Shown: positions 7,998-16,456, counted from the stretch's first letter. The stretch is 41,753 nucleotides of DNA from Clostridia bacterium (GCA_017539425.1 JAFYHA010000145.1:1-41753); one strand, 5' to 3'. Translations and numbers: made by a program. The notes: generated by a model from the letters alone, not told the origin.

Positions 7998-9040
7998 TCA
8001 CGAAACGGATGAGCCTGGATCCGGAAGCCGTTTCGGTCCGGGATCTGGATGAAGCGGGTCGTATTCTCCGGGAAGGGGGCCTGGTGGTCTTCCCGACCGA
8101 AACCGTGTACGGCCTGGGCGGAAACGCCCTGGATGCCTCCGCGTCCCAAAAAATCTATGCCGCGAAAGGCCGGCCTTCGGACAATCCCCTGATCGTCCAT
8201 ATCGCAAAGCCTGAGGATGCGGAGCGTTTCGCGATCGTTTCCGACGCATACCGGGTTCTGGCCTCTGCCTTCATGCCCGGACCGCTGACCGTCATCCTGC
8301 CCAAAAAAGACATCGTACCTGTCCAGACGACCGGAGGACTGTCCTCGGTCGCGATCCGCTGCCCCTCCCATCCGGTCGCCCACGCGCTTATCGAAGCCTC
8401 AGGCGTACCCATCGCGGCGCCTTCAGCCAACCTGTCCGGGAAACCTTCCCCGACCTGCGCGGATGACGTAGCGGAGGATATGGACGGACGGGTGGACCTG
8501 ATCCTGGACGGAGGACCGAGCGAGATCGGGCTGGAGTCCACGATCGTGTCCCTGCTCGGCCCGGTGCCCACGCTCCTGCGTCCGGGTGCCGTGACCTATG
8601 ACGCGCTGTGCTGCGTCCTGCCCAGGGTCGAGATCGCACCGGCCGTGACCGGTCAGCTATCGCCGGACGAACCGGTCCTTTCACCGGGGCTCAAATACCG
8701 TCACTATTCCCCGAATGCGCCCTGCGTGCTGCTGGACGGAAATGCGGACGAGGTCCTGCGTTTCCTGATCCGGGCCCAGTCCGGTTCAAACTGTGCAATC
8801 CTGTGCTATGATGAAGAGATCCCGGCTCTTACGGACCAGAGACTGTTCCCTGTCGGGAAGCGGGAGGACCTTTCCGCCCAGGCACACATGCTGTTCGCGC
8901 AGCTCCGTGCCGCGGACCGTTCCGGAGCCGATGTCATCTATGCGCATCTGCCGCCCCGGGAGGGCCTGGGCCTTGCGCTGTACAACCGCATGATCCGCGC
9001 CGCGGCGCACACCGTCAAACATATCGAAAATCCACAGTAA
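7994..9040 (+). CDS. Threonylcarbamoyl-AMP synthase (Sua5/YwlC)
   Basis: The 348-residue enzyme makes L-threonylcarbamoyl-AMP from threonine, bicarbonate and ATP for the t6A37 modification of ANN-decoding tRNAs. The YrdC domain occupies about residues 15-205, with FPTETVYGLGGNA, KGRPSDNPLIVHI, the FMPGPLTVIL segment, SVAIRCPSHP and APSANLSGKPSPT. SPGLKYRHYSPNAPC is the linker into the C-terminal Sua5 domain. The long form is therefore complete. The ATG at 7994 overlaps the prfA stop. A longer in-frame extension back to 7679 exists but is only the shadow of prfA. Confidence 0.92.
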   Translation: MITKRMSLDPEAVSVRDLDEAGRILREGGLVVFPTETVYGLGGNALDASASQKIYAAKGRPSDNPLIVHIAKPEDAERFAIVSDAYRVLASAFMPGPLTVILPKKDIVPVQTTGGLSSVAIRCPSHPVAHALIEASGVPIAAPSANLSGKPSPTCADDVAEDMDGRVDLILDGGPSEIGLESTIVSLLGPVPTLLRPGAVTYDALCCVLPRVEIAPAVTGQLSPDEPVLSPGLKYRHYSPNAPCVLLDGNADEVLRFLIRAQSGSNCAILCYDEEIPALTDQRLFPVGKREDLSAQAHMLFAQLRAADRSGADVIYAHLPPREGLGLALYNRMIRAAAHTVKHIENPQ

Positions 9041-9052
9041 GGTAAGAACATA

Positions 9053-11290
9053 ATGGCAAAGAAAAGACAAGATACCCACTCGGCTCCCGCGCTGCCGCCG
9101 GCTCCCGCCAGACCGCAGCCCATCACGGAAACCATAGAAGTCAACTACATGCCGTACGTCATGAGCGTCATCATTTCCCGCGCCATTCCGGAAATCGACG
9201 GTCTCAAGCCTGCTCACCGCAAACTTCTGTATACGATGTACAAGATGGGCCTTCTGACCGGTGCCCGGACCAAGAGCACGAACGTTGTGGGACAGACGAT
9301 GAAACTCAACCCGCACGGCGACCAGGCCATTTACGAGACACTGGTCCGTCTGACCCGCGGCTATGCGGCCCTTCTCCATCCGTTCATCGATTCCAAGGGC
9401 TCGTTCGGCAAGCAGTACTCGTCAGACATGAAGTACGCGGCTTCCCGGTACACCGAGGTCAAGCTGGATACATTCTGTCAGGAACTGTTCAAGGGGATCG
9501 ACAAGAATGCGGTCGACATGGTGCCCAATTACGACAACAGCATGGAGGAGCCCGTCCTTCTGCCGACCACCTTCCCGAACGTGCTTGTCACGCCCAACAA
9601 AGGCATCGCGGTCGGCATGTCCTCGGACATCTGCCCGTTCAACCTGGCGGAGATCTGTGACGCGACCATCCTGCTCCTCAAGAAACCGCATGCCACCCTG
9701 GACCAGCTGATGGAGATCCTGAAGGCTCCGGATTTTCCGGGCGGAGGCTGCATCGTTTACGATCCGGATGCCATGCGCAGCCTGTTCGCCACCGGTTCGG
9801 GCTCCGTACGGATCCGCTCCCGTTACAAGTTTGACAAGCAGGCCAACTGCATCGACGTGCTCCAGATCCCCTACTCCACCTGCATCGAGGCGATCATCAA
9901 GAAGATCACCGATATGATCAAGGAGGGCAAACTCAAGGAGGTCACGGACGTCCGCGACGAGATCGACCTCAACGGTTTCAAACTCACCCTGGATCTCCGC
10001 AGGGGGACCGATCCGGAAAAACTGATGCAGAGGCTGTTCCGGTCCACTCCACTGGAAGACGTCTTCAAATGCAATTTCAACATCCTGGTCAATTCGGTGC
10101 CCCGCCAGATGGGCATCATCGAGATCCTTTCGGAATGGATCCTGTTTCGCACCGGATGCGTGCGCCGCGAGCTGAAATTCGAGCTGGATAAAAAGAACGA
10201 CCAGCTGCATCTGCTACTCGGTCTGGCCAAGATCCTCCTGGACATCGACAAAGCCATCAAGATCATACGCAAGACCGAAAAAGAGTCTGAGGTCGTGCCC
10301 AACCTGATGACCGGCTTTGAGATCGACCAGGTCCAGGCCGAATACATCGCGGAGATCCGCCTGCGCCATCTCAACCGCGAATATATCATGAACCGCGTCG
10401 CCGAGATCGAAAACCTGGAGCAGGAGATCGAGGAGATCGAATCCATCCTGAAGGACGAGCTCAAGCTGAAGGCCTACATCGCGAACCAGCTGCTCGAGAT
10501 CAAGAAGAAATACGGGATCCCGCGCCGCTCGCAGATCATCGAAGCGGTGAATATGCCTGAAGAACCCGAGGTCGAGGAGATCGAGAACTATCCCTGCCGC
10601 CTTGTGCTCTCCCGAAACGGCTACCTGAAGAAGATCACCTATCAGTCCCTGCGCGGCAATGATAAAAACGAATTTCGCGAGGACGACGGTCTGCTGCAGC
10701 AGATCGAGGCGGAAAACATCACCGAACTGATGTTCATCACGAACAAGGGACAGATCTACCGCGCCAAGGCCGACGATTTCAACACCTGCAAGGCCTCCTC
10801 ACCTGGAGATTTCGTCCCGTCCGTTCTGAAAATGGACACCTCGAACGAAGAGCGCCCGCTCTGGATGTTCGTATTCAAGGGCAAATACCCGGAGGACCAG
10901 AATCTGGTCTACATCTTTGAAAACGGCAAGGGCGTACGCATCCCGATGAGCAAGTATGAGACCAAGGCCTACCGCCGCAAGCTGACCTCCGCATGCAACA
11001 CGGATTCGCCGGTCGTGGCCGCCTTCTATGAGACCAAACCGTTCGATATCCTGATCGTCACCAACAAGAACCGCGCCGTCACGATCAAGACCAGCCTGAT
11101 CCCCGTCAAGGCGACCCGTTCCGCCTCCGGCGTACAGCTCCTGTCAGTCAAGGGCGGTCAGAAGGTCACGATGTGCATCCACAATTTTGCAGAACGTTTC
11201 CCGGATATGAAGAGTTCCAAGAAGCTGGCCCTGAACGCCACGGGCATCCAGCTCTCCGCATCCGATTTCAAGGAAAAGAAAGAAGGCTGA
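9053..11290 (+). CDS. parC: DNA topoisomerase IV subunit A (ParC-like)
   Basis: The 745-residue type IIA topoisomerase A subunit cleaves both strands through Tyr133 (AASRYTE). It shows YMPYVMSVIISRAIPEIDGL, the quinolone-region helix around NPHGDQAIYET, the tower/coiled-coil region (EIENLEQEIEEIESILKDE), and a C-terminal propeller-type domain. The wording is that of the clostridial parC clade rather than gyrA. The quinolone position equivalent to E. coli ParC Ser80 is Gln91, and Glu84 is kept as Glu95. The partner B subunit (parE) is not adjacent on either side, which is unusual. AAGGTAAG precedes the ATG. Confidence 0.88.
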   Translation: MAKKRQDTHSAPALPPAPARPQPITETIEVNYMPYVMSVIISRAIPEIDGLKPAHRKLLYTMYKMGLLTGARTKSTNVVGQTMKLNPHGDQAIYETLVRLTRGYAALLHPFIDSKGSFGKQYSSDMKYAASRYTEVKLDTFCQELFKGIDKNAVDMVPNYDNSMEEPVLLPTTFPNVLVTPNKGIAVGMSSDICPFNLAEICDATILLLKKPHATLDQLMEILKAPDFPGGGCIVYDPDAMRSLFATGSGSVRIRSRYKFDKQANCIDVLQIPYSTCIEAIIKKITDMIKEGKLKEVTDVRDEIDLNGFKLTLDLRRGTDPEKLMQRLFRSTPLEDVFKCNFNILVNSVPRQMGIIEILSEWILFRTGCVRRELKFELDKKNDQLHLLLGLAKILLDIDKAIKIIRKTEKESEVVPNLMTGFEIDQVQAEYIAEIRLRHLNREYIMNRVAEIENLEQEIEEIESILKDELKLKAYIANQLLEIKKKYGIPRRSQIIEAVNMPEEPEVEEIENYPCRLVLSRNGYLKKITYQSLRGNDKNEFREDDGLLQQIEAENITELMFITNKGQIYRAKADDFNTCKASSPGDFVPSVLKMDTSNEERPLWMFVFKGKYPEDQNLVYIFENGKGVRIPMSKYETKAYRRKLTSACNTDSPVVAAFYETKPFDILIVTNKNRAVTIKTSLIPVKATRSASGVQLLSVKGGQKVTMCIHNFAERFPDMKSSKKLALNATGIQLSASDFKEKKEG

Positions 11291-11294
11291 GCCT

Positions 11295-11423
11295 GTGAAA
11301 AAGAGTAAAAAACGCGGGGATACCCGCTCCATAGTCCGTATCGTGTGTCTGGTCCTCGCCGGGCTTCTGCTCGTGGGAACGCTGACACTGGCGCTGACGT
11401 TTATTCTGGGCGGATTCCATTGA
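11295..11423 (+). CDS. 42-residue single-pass membrane protein
   Basis: A GTG-initiated reading frame begins 5 bases after the parC stop, with AGAAGG 9 bases upstream of the start. The product begins with a strongly basic stretch (MKKSKKRGDTR), then one hydrophobic helix (about residues 15-39, IVCLVLAGLLLVGTLTLALTF), and ends GGFH. The basic-in, short-helix layout predicts an inner-membrane microprotein with its N terminus in the cytoplasm. It is the last gene before a strong terminator, so it is likely co-transcribed with parC. No family is recognised and no function is proposed. Confidence 0.6.
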   Translation: MKKSKKRGDTRSIVRIVCLVLAGLLLVGTLTLALTFILGGFH

Positions 11424-11439
11424 CCCGTCCGGTTTCCGA

Positions 11440-11477
11440 AAAGAGGACCTGCCGTGGGCGGGTCCTCTTGCTTTTTT
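11440..11477. terminator. Strong intrinsic terminator (both directions)
   Basis: AAGAGGACC (11441-11449) pairs with GGTCCTCTT (11461-11469). T-rich CTTTTTT follows on the plus strand and TTTTCGG on the minus strand. It ends the + operon after the microprotein and the minus Na+-pump operon that ends at 11488. Confidence 0.85.
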
Positions 11478-11487
11478 CGGTTGCGGT

Positions 11488-12882
11488 TCAGACGGTATGG
11501 ATGCCGGCCTTGGCGTCAGCATTGGCCGCATCGATCCCATACTTCTTCGCTGCGCGGATCGCGGCGAATTTCTTGTACACCTCCGGGAACAGCGCATAGG
11601 ACAGGACGTCCTCGTCCTGTTCGATGTTCTGCCCGATCTCCGCGCGGAGTTTGTCCATTTCGGGCGGCAGATCGTCCGCTGGGCGGTAATCGATCGGTTT
11701 CTCGTCCCCGATGATGGATTTCACGAATTCCGGATCCATCGGGACCGCCGTGCGGCCGTATTTTCCGAGGACCAGATCCTTGAACTCCTTGGTCACCATC
11801 TTATAGCGGCCCATCAGGACGTTGAACACGGCCTGCGTGCCGACGATCTGGGAGGACGGGGTCACCAGCGGAGGATATCCGACATCCGCACGGACGCGGG
11901 GCACTTCCTCCAGCACGGCGGACAGCTGGTCGCTCTTGCCGGCCTTGTCCAGCTGGGACATCAGGTTGGACAGCATCCCGCCCGGCACCTGATACAGCAG
12001 CGCGTTGACGTCGACCTTCAGCGCCTTGGGATTGAGCAGACCGCTCTTCAGGTATTTCTCCCGGATCGGAGTGAAATACTTGGTCACTTTATCCAGTTCC
12101 TTGAGGTCCAGACCGGTATCGTACTCCGTTCCGGCCAGCGTCGCCACGATCGACTCCGTCGGAGGCTGGGACGTTCCCATGGCCATCGGAGAGATTGCCG
12201 TATCCACAATATCCACACCGGCTTCAATGGCCTTGAGCAGTGTCATGGAGGCCAGTCCGGCGGTATAGTGGGTATGCAGCTGGATCGGCACCGACACGCT
12301 GGATTTCAGGGTCTTGACCAGTTCGTAGGCATCAAACGGCTTGAGCAGGCCCGCCATATCCTTGATGCAGATGGAATCCGCTCCCATCTCCTCCAGGACC
12401 TTGGCGTATTTCGAATAGTACTCCATCGTATAGACCGGACCCGTCGTGTAGCTGAACGCAGCCTGGACGTGTCCGCCTTCCCTGCGGGTCGCATCGATCG
12501 CCGTCTTAAGGTTGCGGGGATCGTTCAGCGCGTCGAAGATCCGGATGATGTCGATCCCGTTGGCAATGCTTTTCTGCACGAAATAGGCGACCACGTCGTC
12601 CGCATAGTGCCGGTATCCGAGTATGTTCTGTCCCCGGAACAGCATCTGCAGTTTGGTGTTTTTCACATGCTCGCGGATGGTGCGGAGTCTCTGCCAGGGG
12701 TCCTCTTCCAAAAAGCGCATGCAGGAGTCGAACGTCGCGCCTCCCCACGCTTCCAGAGAATGGTATCCGATCTTATCCAGTTGCTCCAGGATCGGGAGCA
12801 TGTCTTCCGTTGTCATGCGCGTCGCGATCAGGGACTGGTGCGAGTCACGCAGAACGGTTTCCGTAATTTTTACTTTTCCCAT
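11488..12882 (-). CDS. oadA: Carboxyltransferase, oxaloacetate decarboxylase alpha / transcarboxylase 5S type
   Basis: The 464-residue product moves a carboxyl group between biotin and pyruvate/oxaloacetate. TETVLRDSHQSL opens the TIM barrel. CIKDMAG gives the carboxylated Lys174, and LHTHYTAGL gives metal ligands His203 and His205. The conserved tail region PGGMLSNL is present. The protein stops before the Ala/Pro linker and biotin domain carried by fused OadA enzymes, and a separate biotin carrier lies upstream in the operon. The ATG at 12882 is chosen because GTGGAG lies 9 bases before it. An in-frame GTG at 12897 is part of that box. It is the last gene of the operon. Confidence 0.88.
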   Translation of the reverse strand: MGKVKITETVLRDSHQSLIATRMTTEDMLPILEQLDKIGYHSLEAWGGATFDSCMRFLEEDPWQRLRTIREHVKNTKLQMLFRGQNILGYRHYADDVVAYFVQKSIANGIDIIRIFDALNDPRNLKTAIDATRREGGHVQAAFSYTTGPVYTMEYYSKYAKVLEEMGADSICIKDMAGLLKPFDAYELVKTLKSSVSVPIQLHTHYTAGLASMTLLKAIEAGVDIVDTAISPMAMGTSQPPTESIVATLAGTEYDTGLDLKELDKVTKYFTPIREKYLKSGLLNPKALKVDVNALLYQVPGGMLSNLMSQLDKAGKSDQLSAVLEEVPRVRADVGYPPLVTPSSQIVGTQAVFNVLMGRYKMVTKEFKDLVLGKYGRTAVPMDPEFVKSIIGDEKPIDYRPADDLPPEMDKLRAEIGQNIEQDEDVLSYALFPEVYKKFAAIRAAKKYGIDAANADAKAGIHTV

Positions 12883-12903
12883 ACTATTTTTCTCCACTCG
12901 GAA

Positions 12904-14082
12904 TTAAGCAAACCAGGACAGGAACACTCCGGCCGCCACGGCTGAACCGATCACGCCGGCCACATTGGGTCCCATGGCATGCATCAGCAGGAAGTTGGAC
13001 GGATCCGCCTTCTGTCCCTGGATCTGGGACACGCGGGCAGCCATCGGAACGGCGGACACACCGGCGGACCCGATCAGCGGGTTGATCTGCCCGTGCGTAA
13101 TGACATTCATCAGTTTGGCGGTCAGCAGTCCGCCCACGGAAGACACGCAGAACGCAGCCAGGCCGCAAACGATGATGGCGATGGTCTGCAGACTCAGGAA
13201 ATTCTCCGCAGTCGCGGTCGCGCCGACGGAAATTCCCAGGAAGATGGTCACGATGTTCATCAGTTCGTTCTGGGCGGTCTTGGACAGACGGTCCGTCACT
13301 CCGCAGACATTCAAAAGGTTTCCGAACATCAGGCACCCGATCAGCACCAGGGCCTCCGGGACAAACAGATACACCACAAAGGTCACCACGATCGGGAACA
13401 GGATCTTTTCCGTCTTGGATACCGTGCGCAGCGCGGTCATGCGGATCATCCGTTCCTTTTTGGTCGTCAGCAATTTCATCAGGGGCGGCTGGATCATCGG
13501 GATCAGGGCCATATAGCTGTAGGCCGCGATGGCGATGGCACCGAGCAGCTGCGGGGCCAGGATCTTGGTCACCGTAATGGCTGTAGGCCCGTCTGCCCCT
13601 CCTATGATGCCGATGGATGCCGCCTGTTCCGGTGTGAACAGGCCGGTCAGCAGGGCTACAGAGAACGCGACGAACACACCCAGCTGCGCTCCGGCTCCGA
13701 TCAGGAAGCTTTTCGGGTTTGCGATCAGGGGTGTAAAATCGGTCATGGCTCCGATCCCGATAAAGATCAGACACGGATAGATGCCCAGTTTGACGCCCAG
13801 GTACAGCAGGTCAAGAAGACCTCCTTCTCTAAGGATGGTCCCGAACGAAGCCGTTCCCGTGATGTAGAAATCCGGGTGGAACATATTGGCCCCGGGCAGA
13901 TTGGTCAGGAACATGCCCATCGCAATCGGCAGAAGCAGCAAGGGTTCATATTTCTTGACGATCGCCAGGTAGAACAAGACAAACGAGATCAGGATCATGA
14001 TCAGGGTCTTCCACCAGTCGCCCCCGGAGAACCATTGCGCGATCCCGGTCGTTGCAAAAAAGTTTTGCAGGCTTTCTAGCAT
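12904..14082 (-). CDS. oadB: Na+-translocating decarboxylase subunit beta
   Basis: The 392-residue integral membrane protein decarboxylates carboxybiotin and pumps Na+ outward. Several hydrophobic helices surround the hallmark GGADGPT (residues 161-167), whose Asp is the Na+/proton site known from the OadB/GcdB/MmdB family. A second conserved polar stretch, SAGVSAVPMAARVSQ, lies near the C terminus. The N-terminal amphipathic part (MLESLQNFFATTG) is typical. Beta subunits of oxaloacetate, methylmalonyl-CoA and glutaconyl-CoA decarboxylases cannot be told apart by eye. Confidence 0.93.
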   Translation of the reverse strand: MLESLQNFFATTGIAQWFSGGDWWKTLIMILISFVLFYLAIVKKYEPLLLLPIAMGMFLTNLPGANMFHPDFYITGTASFGTILREGGLLDLLYLGVKLGIYPCLIFIGIGAMTDFTPLIANPKSFLIGAGAQLGVFVAFSVALLTGLFTPEQAASIGIIGGADGPTAITVTKILAPQLLGAIAIAAYSYMALIPMIQPPLMKLLTTKKERMIRMTALRTVSKTEKILFPIVVTFVVYLFVPEALVLIGCLMFGNLLNVCGVTDRLSKTAQNELMNIVTIFLGISVGATATAENFLSLQTIAIIVCGLAAFCVSSVGGLLTAKLMNVITHGQINPLIGSAGVSAVPMAARVSQIQGQKADPSNFLLMHAMGPNVAGVIGSAVAAGVFLSWFA

Positions 14083-14112
14083 TTCAATAATCCTCTCGTA
14101 TCCGGATGTCCC

Positions 14113-14484
14113 TTATTTCAGCGTCAGGATGACGTCGTCCGATTTGACGGACGCGCCTTCGGATACGTTGACAGACGCAACCACACCGTCTGCAGGAGAC
14201 GGAATATCGTTCTCCATCTTCATGGCTTCCAGAACCGCAACGGTCTGGCCTTTCTTGACGGAATCCCCGACTTTGACCTTGATTTTCATCACGTTGCCCT
14301 GCATGGGAGCGGTCACTTTGACCGAACCCTGTGCGCCCTGAGGGGCAGACTGTGCGGGCTTGACCGGAGCCGCTGCAGGCGCGGAGGCCTGAACTGAGGG
14401 TTGTGCGGGAGCGCTGTCCGCTCCGACTTCCTCTACGGAAACGTCATAGGTTACGCCATTGACTGTGATCTTATAGTTTTTCAT
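14113..14484 (-). CDS. Biotin carboxyl carrier protein of the Na+ pump
   Basis: The 123-residue carrier has an N-terminal stretch (KNYKITVNGVTYDVSVEE) typical of decarboxylase and pyruvate-carboxylase carriers. An Ala/Pro/Gln-rich flexible linker (about residues 23-53) leads to a lipoyl-like biotin domain with EAMKM. Lys89 is the biotinylated residue. The start at 14484 has GAGG 8 bases upstream. A longer in-frame start at 14577 lies inside the gamma-subunit gene and is rejected. It shuttles the carboxyl group between the two carboxyltransferases and the beta subunit. Confidence 0.93.
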   Translation of the reverse strand: MKNYKITVNGVTYDVSVEEVGADSAPAQPSVQASAPAAAPVKPAQSAPQGAQGSVKVTAPMQGNVMKIKVKVGDSVKKGQTVAVLEAMKMENDIPSPADGVVASVNVSEGASVKSDDVILTLK

Positions 14485-14509
14485 AGTATATACCTCGAAT
14501 ATTTCTCTC

Positions 14510-14866
14510 TTAACGGTGGGTCTTCTTGAACGACACGACTCGGAATCCGGCGGGATCCGGTTCTCCGGCCTCGGCACGGCATGCGGCGACAGCTGCTGAG
14601 ATCACAGCGATCAGTTCGCCCGGATCGGTTTCGGCCTGGGAAGGAACGGCTTCCGGCTCAGGTGCTTCGACTTCGGCTTCGGTTTTCTTCTGTGCGGCTT
14701 TGCGTTTTGCCGGAAGATCATGCAGAAGCAGTTTGAACAGGGTCATAGCTCCCCAGAGGATCGCGAGAACCAGGAAGACGATTCCCAGTCCCTGGAGCGT
14801 CATCTGACCGGCCAGGCCCAGATTGTCTGCAAATGTCCGCTCAACGGCGGCGGCTGTTTCGGCCAT
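14510..14866 (-). CDS. oadG: Na+-pump decarboxylase subunit gamma (OadG/MmdD family)
   Basis: The 118-residue protein has one N-terminal membrane helix (about residues 21-46, with LQGLGIVFLVLAILWGAMTLF). A charged, Glu/Ala-rich linker follows, then a short C-terminal domain (ELIAVISAAVAACRAE) and a basic end. The G(L/M)G(I/V)VF-x2-L-x2-LW core is the recognisable family feature. Gamma subunits anchor the carboxyltransferase to the beta subunit and assist assembly. The gene sits between the 12S-like gene and the carrier, the usual place. Confidence 0.85.
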   Translation of the reverse strand: MAETAAAVERTFADNLGLAGQMTLQGLGIVFLVLAILWGAMTLFKLLLHDLPAKRKAAQKKTEAEVEAPEPEAVPSQAETDPGELIAVISAAVAACRAEAGEPDPAGFRVVSFKKTHR

Positions 14867-14875
14867 AACTCCTCC

Positions 14876-16234
14876 TTACAGCGGTTCGCCCGAATGACGG
14901 AACGAATCCTTGGCCCGGCCTTTTTCGGCCGTCATATACAGGGCCGAACAGATCCTCTGTCTCAGCTGGACCGGTTCTATGATATCATCGATGTCCCCGT
15001 GCGAAGCGGCTACTCCGGCACCGGCCTGCTGTTCGGTCCAGTTCCGGACCAGTTCCTCCCTGGATTCTCCGCTGTTCAGCCTGTCCTGTTCGACAAATGC
15101 GACGGAGGCTTCCGGGGACAGGATCCCGAACGTGGCCGAAGGCAGGGCCAGGACCACGTCAGCACCCAGCGCCCTGGAACCCATCAGGACAAATCCGGCG
15201 GCAAAGGCTTTCCCCACATCGACCGTGACCTTGGGCGTCACCGCCGTGGCATAAGCCTTGGCCAGACGGGCCAAATCCGCCGCAAACGGAGCGCTCTCGT
15301 GCGCTTTGTCGATTTCGGCTCCGGTGGAATCCGCTAGGGTCAGTATCGGGATCCGGAAAGCATCGCAATAGCGGACCATCTTGGCCGCCTTGCGCGCTCC
15401 GGCTGGGGTCAGCGCCCCGCCCTTCACCGAAGGATCATTGGCTATGATACCGGTCAGGATACCGCCTACATAGGCAAACCCGGTGATCATTTCAGCGGCA
15501 TATCCGTCGAACAAAGGCGTGAAATCCGCATTGTCCGCAATCTCCCGGATCAGATCCGCGCCCGTCTTTCCGGCCGGGTCGATCTCACGGTTGCAGTCAT
15601 CGCCGGTCGCGTCCGACCCGCAATCCGAATTGTGGGACGGAAGCATCGCGGCCAGCTGACGAGCGAACGAGAACGCTTCGGTTTCGTTTTCACAAATCTT
15701 GGACGCCAGTCCTTCGGAGGATACCGAGTCCGCCGTTCCGGTCTCCTTTCCGGCCAGGAACGGAGATACGACGTACAGGCTGGCATGATCCTTGGCCAGT
15801 ACCGTGAAATCCATCAGGGCAGCCGCGGCGGCCATAAGTCCCGAGCATACGCCCGTGATGACCGCGATCTGGGTCACGACTCCGGACGCTTTTCCAATCT
15901 CGGACAGAAGCGTTCCGTATGCCGACATCGCGTCCGTGCCGTCATAGATCACAGCGCCTACGCTGTTGAACACACCGATAACGGGTGCACTGTTGGAAAC
16001 GGCCATTTCATAGAGCCGGTGTATCTTTTTTGCGCCTAAGCTGTCGAATGCGCCTTTGTTTCTTGTGTCGTCCTGCAGAAAGGCATAGGCCAGTTTGCCG
16101 TTCACGGCACCGTATCCGCAGATGACTCCGTCGTAATCCCCTTCGCGCTTAACCAGCGCTCCGAGTTCCACGAACGTACCTGCGTCAAACAGCGCAGAGA
16201 TTCTTTCAAATCCCGTTTTCTCAGATCCTGCCAT
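14876..16234 (-). CDS. Acyl-CoA carboxyltransferase, 12S/MmdA-like (divergent)
   Basis: The 452-residue crotonase-fold carboxyltransferase is related to MmdA/PccB. GVICGYGAVNGKLAYAFLQDD, GGILTGIIANDPSVKGGALT, KMVRYCDAFRIPILTLAD and SRALGADVVLALPSATFGILSPEASV align with the family in order. The oxyanion-hole segments differ from the consensus: SGGARIQEG reads SVGAVIYDG, and the second GGAVYSPAL-type site reads GLMAAAAAL. The acyl-CoA substrate is therefore uncertain. The ATG at 16234 has GAGG 8 bases upstream, and an N-terminal extension to 16372 lies across the promoter and is rejected. It is the first gene of the Na+-pump operon. Confidence 0.8.
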   Translation of the reverse strand: MAGSEKTGFERISALFDAGTFVELGALVKREGDYDGVICGYGAVNGKLAYAFLQDDTRNKGAFDSLGAKKIHRLYEMAVSNSAPVIGVFNSVGAVIYDGTDAMSAYGTLLSEIGKASGVVTQIAVITGVCSGLMAAAAALMDFTVLAKDHASLYVVSPFLAGKETGTADSVSSEGLASKICENETEAFSFARQLAAMLPSHNSDCGSDATGDDCNREIDPAGKTGADLIREIADNADFTPLFDGYAAEMITGFAYVGGILTGIIANDPSVKGGALTPAGARKAAKMVRYCDAFRIPILTLADSTGAEIDKAHESAPFAADLARLAKAYATAVTPKVTVDVGKAFAAGFVLMGSRALGADVVLALPSATFGILSPEASVAFVEQDRLNSGESREELVRNWTEQQAGAGVAASHGDIDDIIEPVQLRQRICSALYMTAEKGRAKDSFRHSGEPL

Positions 16235-16267
16235 ATATGATCCTCGTTTCTGATGATGGTTTGAACT

Positions 16268-16290
16268 GGAGGGGTGCAGCCCGGCCCTCC
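16268..16290 (-). other. Leader hairpin of the Na+-pump operon
   Basis: GGAGGG (16268-16273) pairs with CCCTCC (16285-16290) in the roughly 80-base untranslated leader between promoter and start codon. No known riboswitch is recognised. Confidence 0.35.
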
Positions 16291-16319
16291 GGATCGGATG
16301 CACATATCTCCCTATTATT

Positions 16320-16348
16320 ATTTTACTCTTTTTATATAAAAAAGTCAA
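16320..16348 (-). promoter_or_regulatory. Promoter of the Na+-pump operon
   Basis: On the minus strand TTGACT (16343-16348), a 17-base AT-rich spacer, and TAAAAT (16320-16325). Confidence 0.75.
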
Positions 16349-16395
16349 TTTGCGGCACCGAAAACCCGGCACATTTTTTCAAAATGTAAAGCCGC

Positions 16396-16438
16396 AAAAA
16401 AGGCGGAAGGGCTCCGGAATTCGGAGTCTTCCCGCCTT
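16396..16438 (-). terminator. Intrinsic terminator after the ABC permease gene
   Basis: A long stem (AAGGCGGAAG... with ...CTTCCCGCCTT, loop GAATT) reads on the minus strand into TTTTTTG. It closes the regulator-lipoprotein-permease operon 18 bases past the permease stop. Confidence 0.85.
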
Positions 16439-16456
16439 GTCCGTTCTTCGCGTCCC

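Noticed and set aside
11497-12945. 482-codon + strand frame opposite the 5S-like carboxyltransferase gene
   Set aside because: Shadow of a conserved gene, with low-complexity His/Gln/Arg-rich translation and no ribosome binding site.
16235-16330. Riboswitch in the leader of the Na+-pump operon
   Set aside because: Only one short GC hairpin is visible and it matches no known riboswitch consensus.
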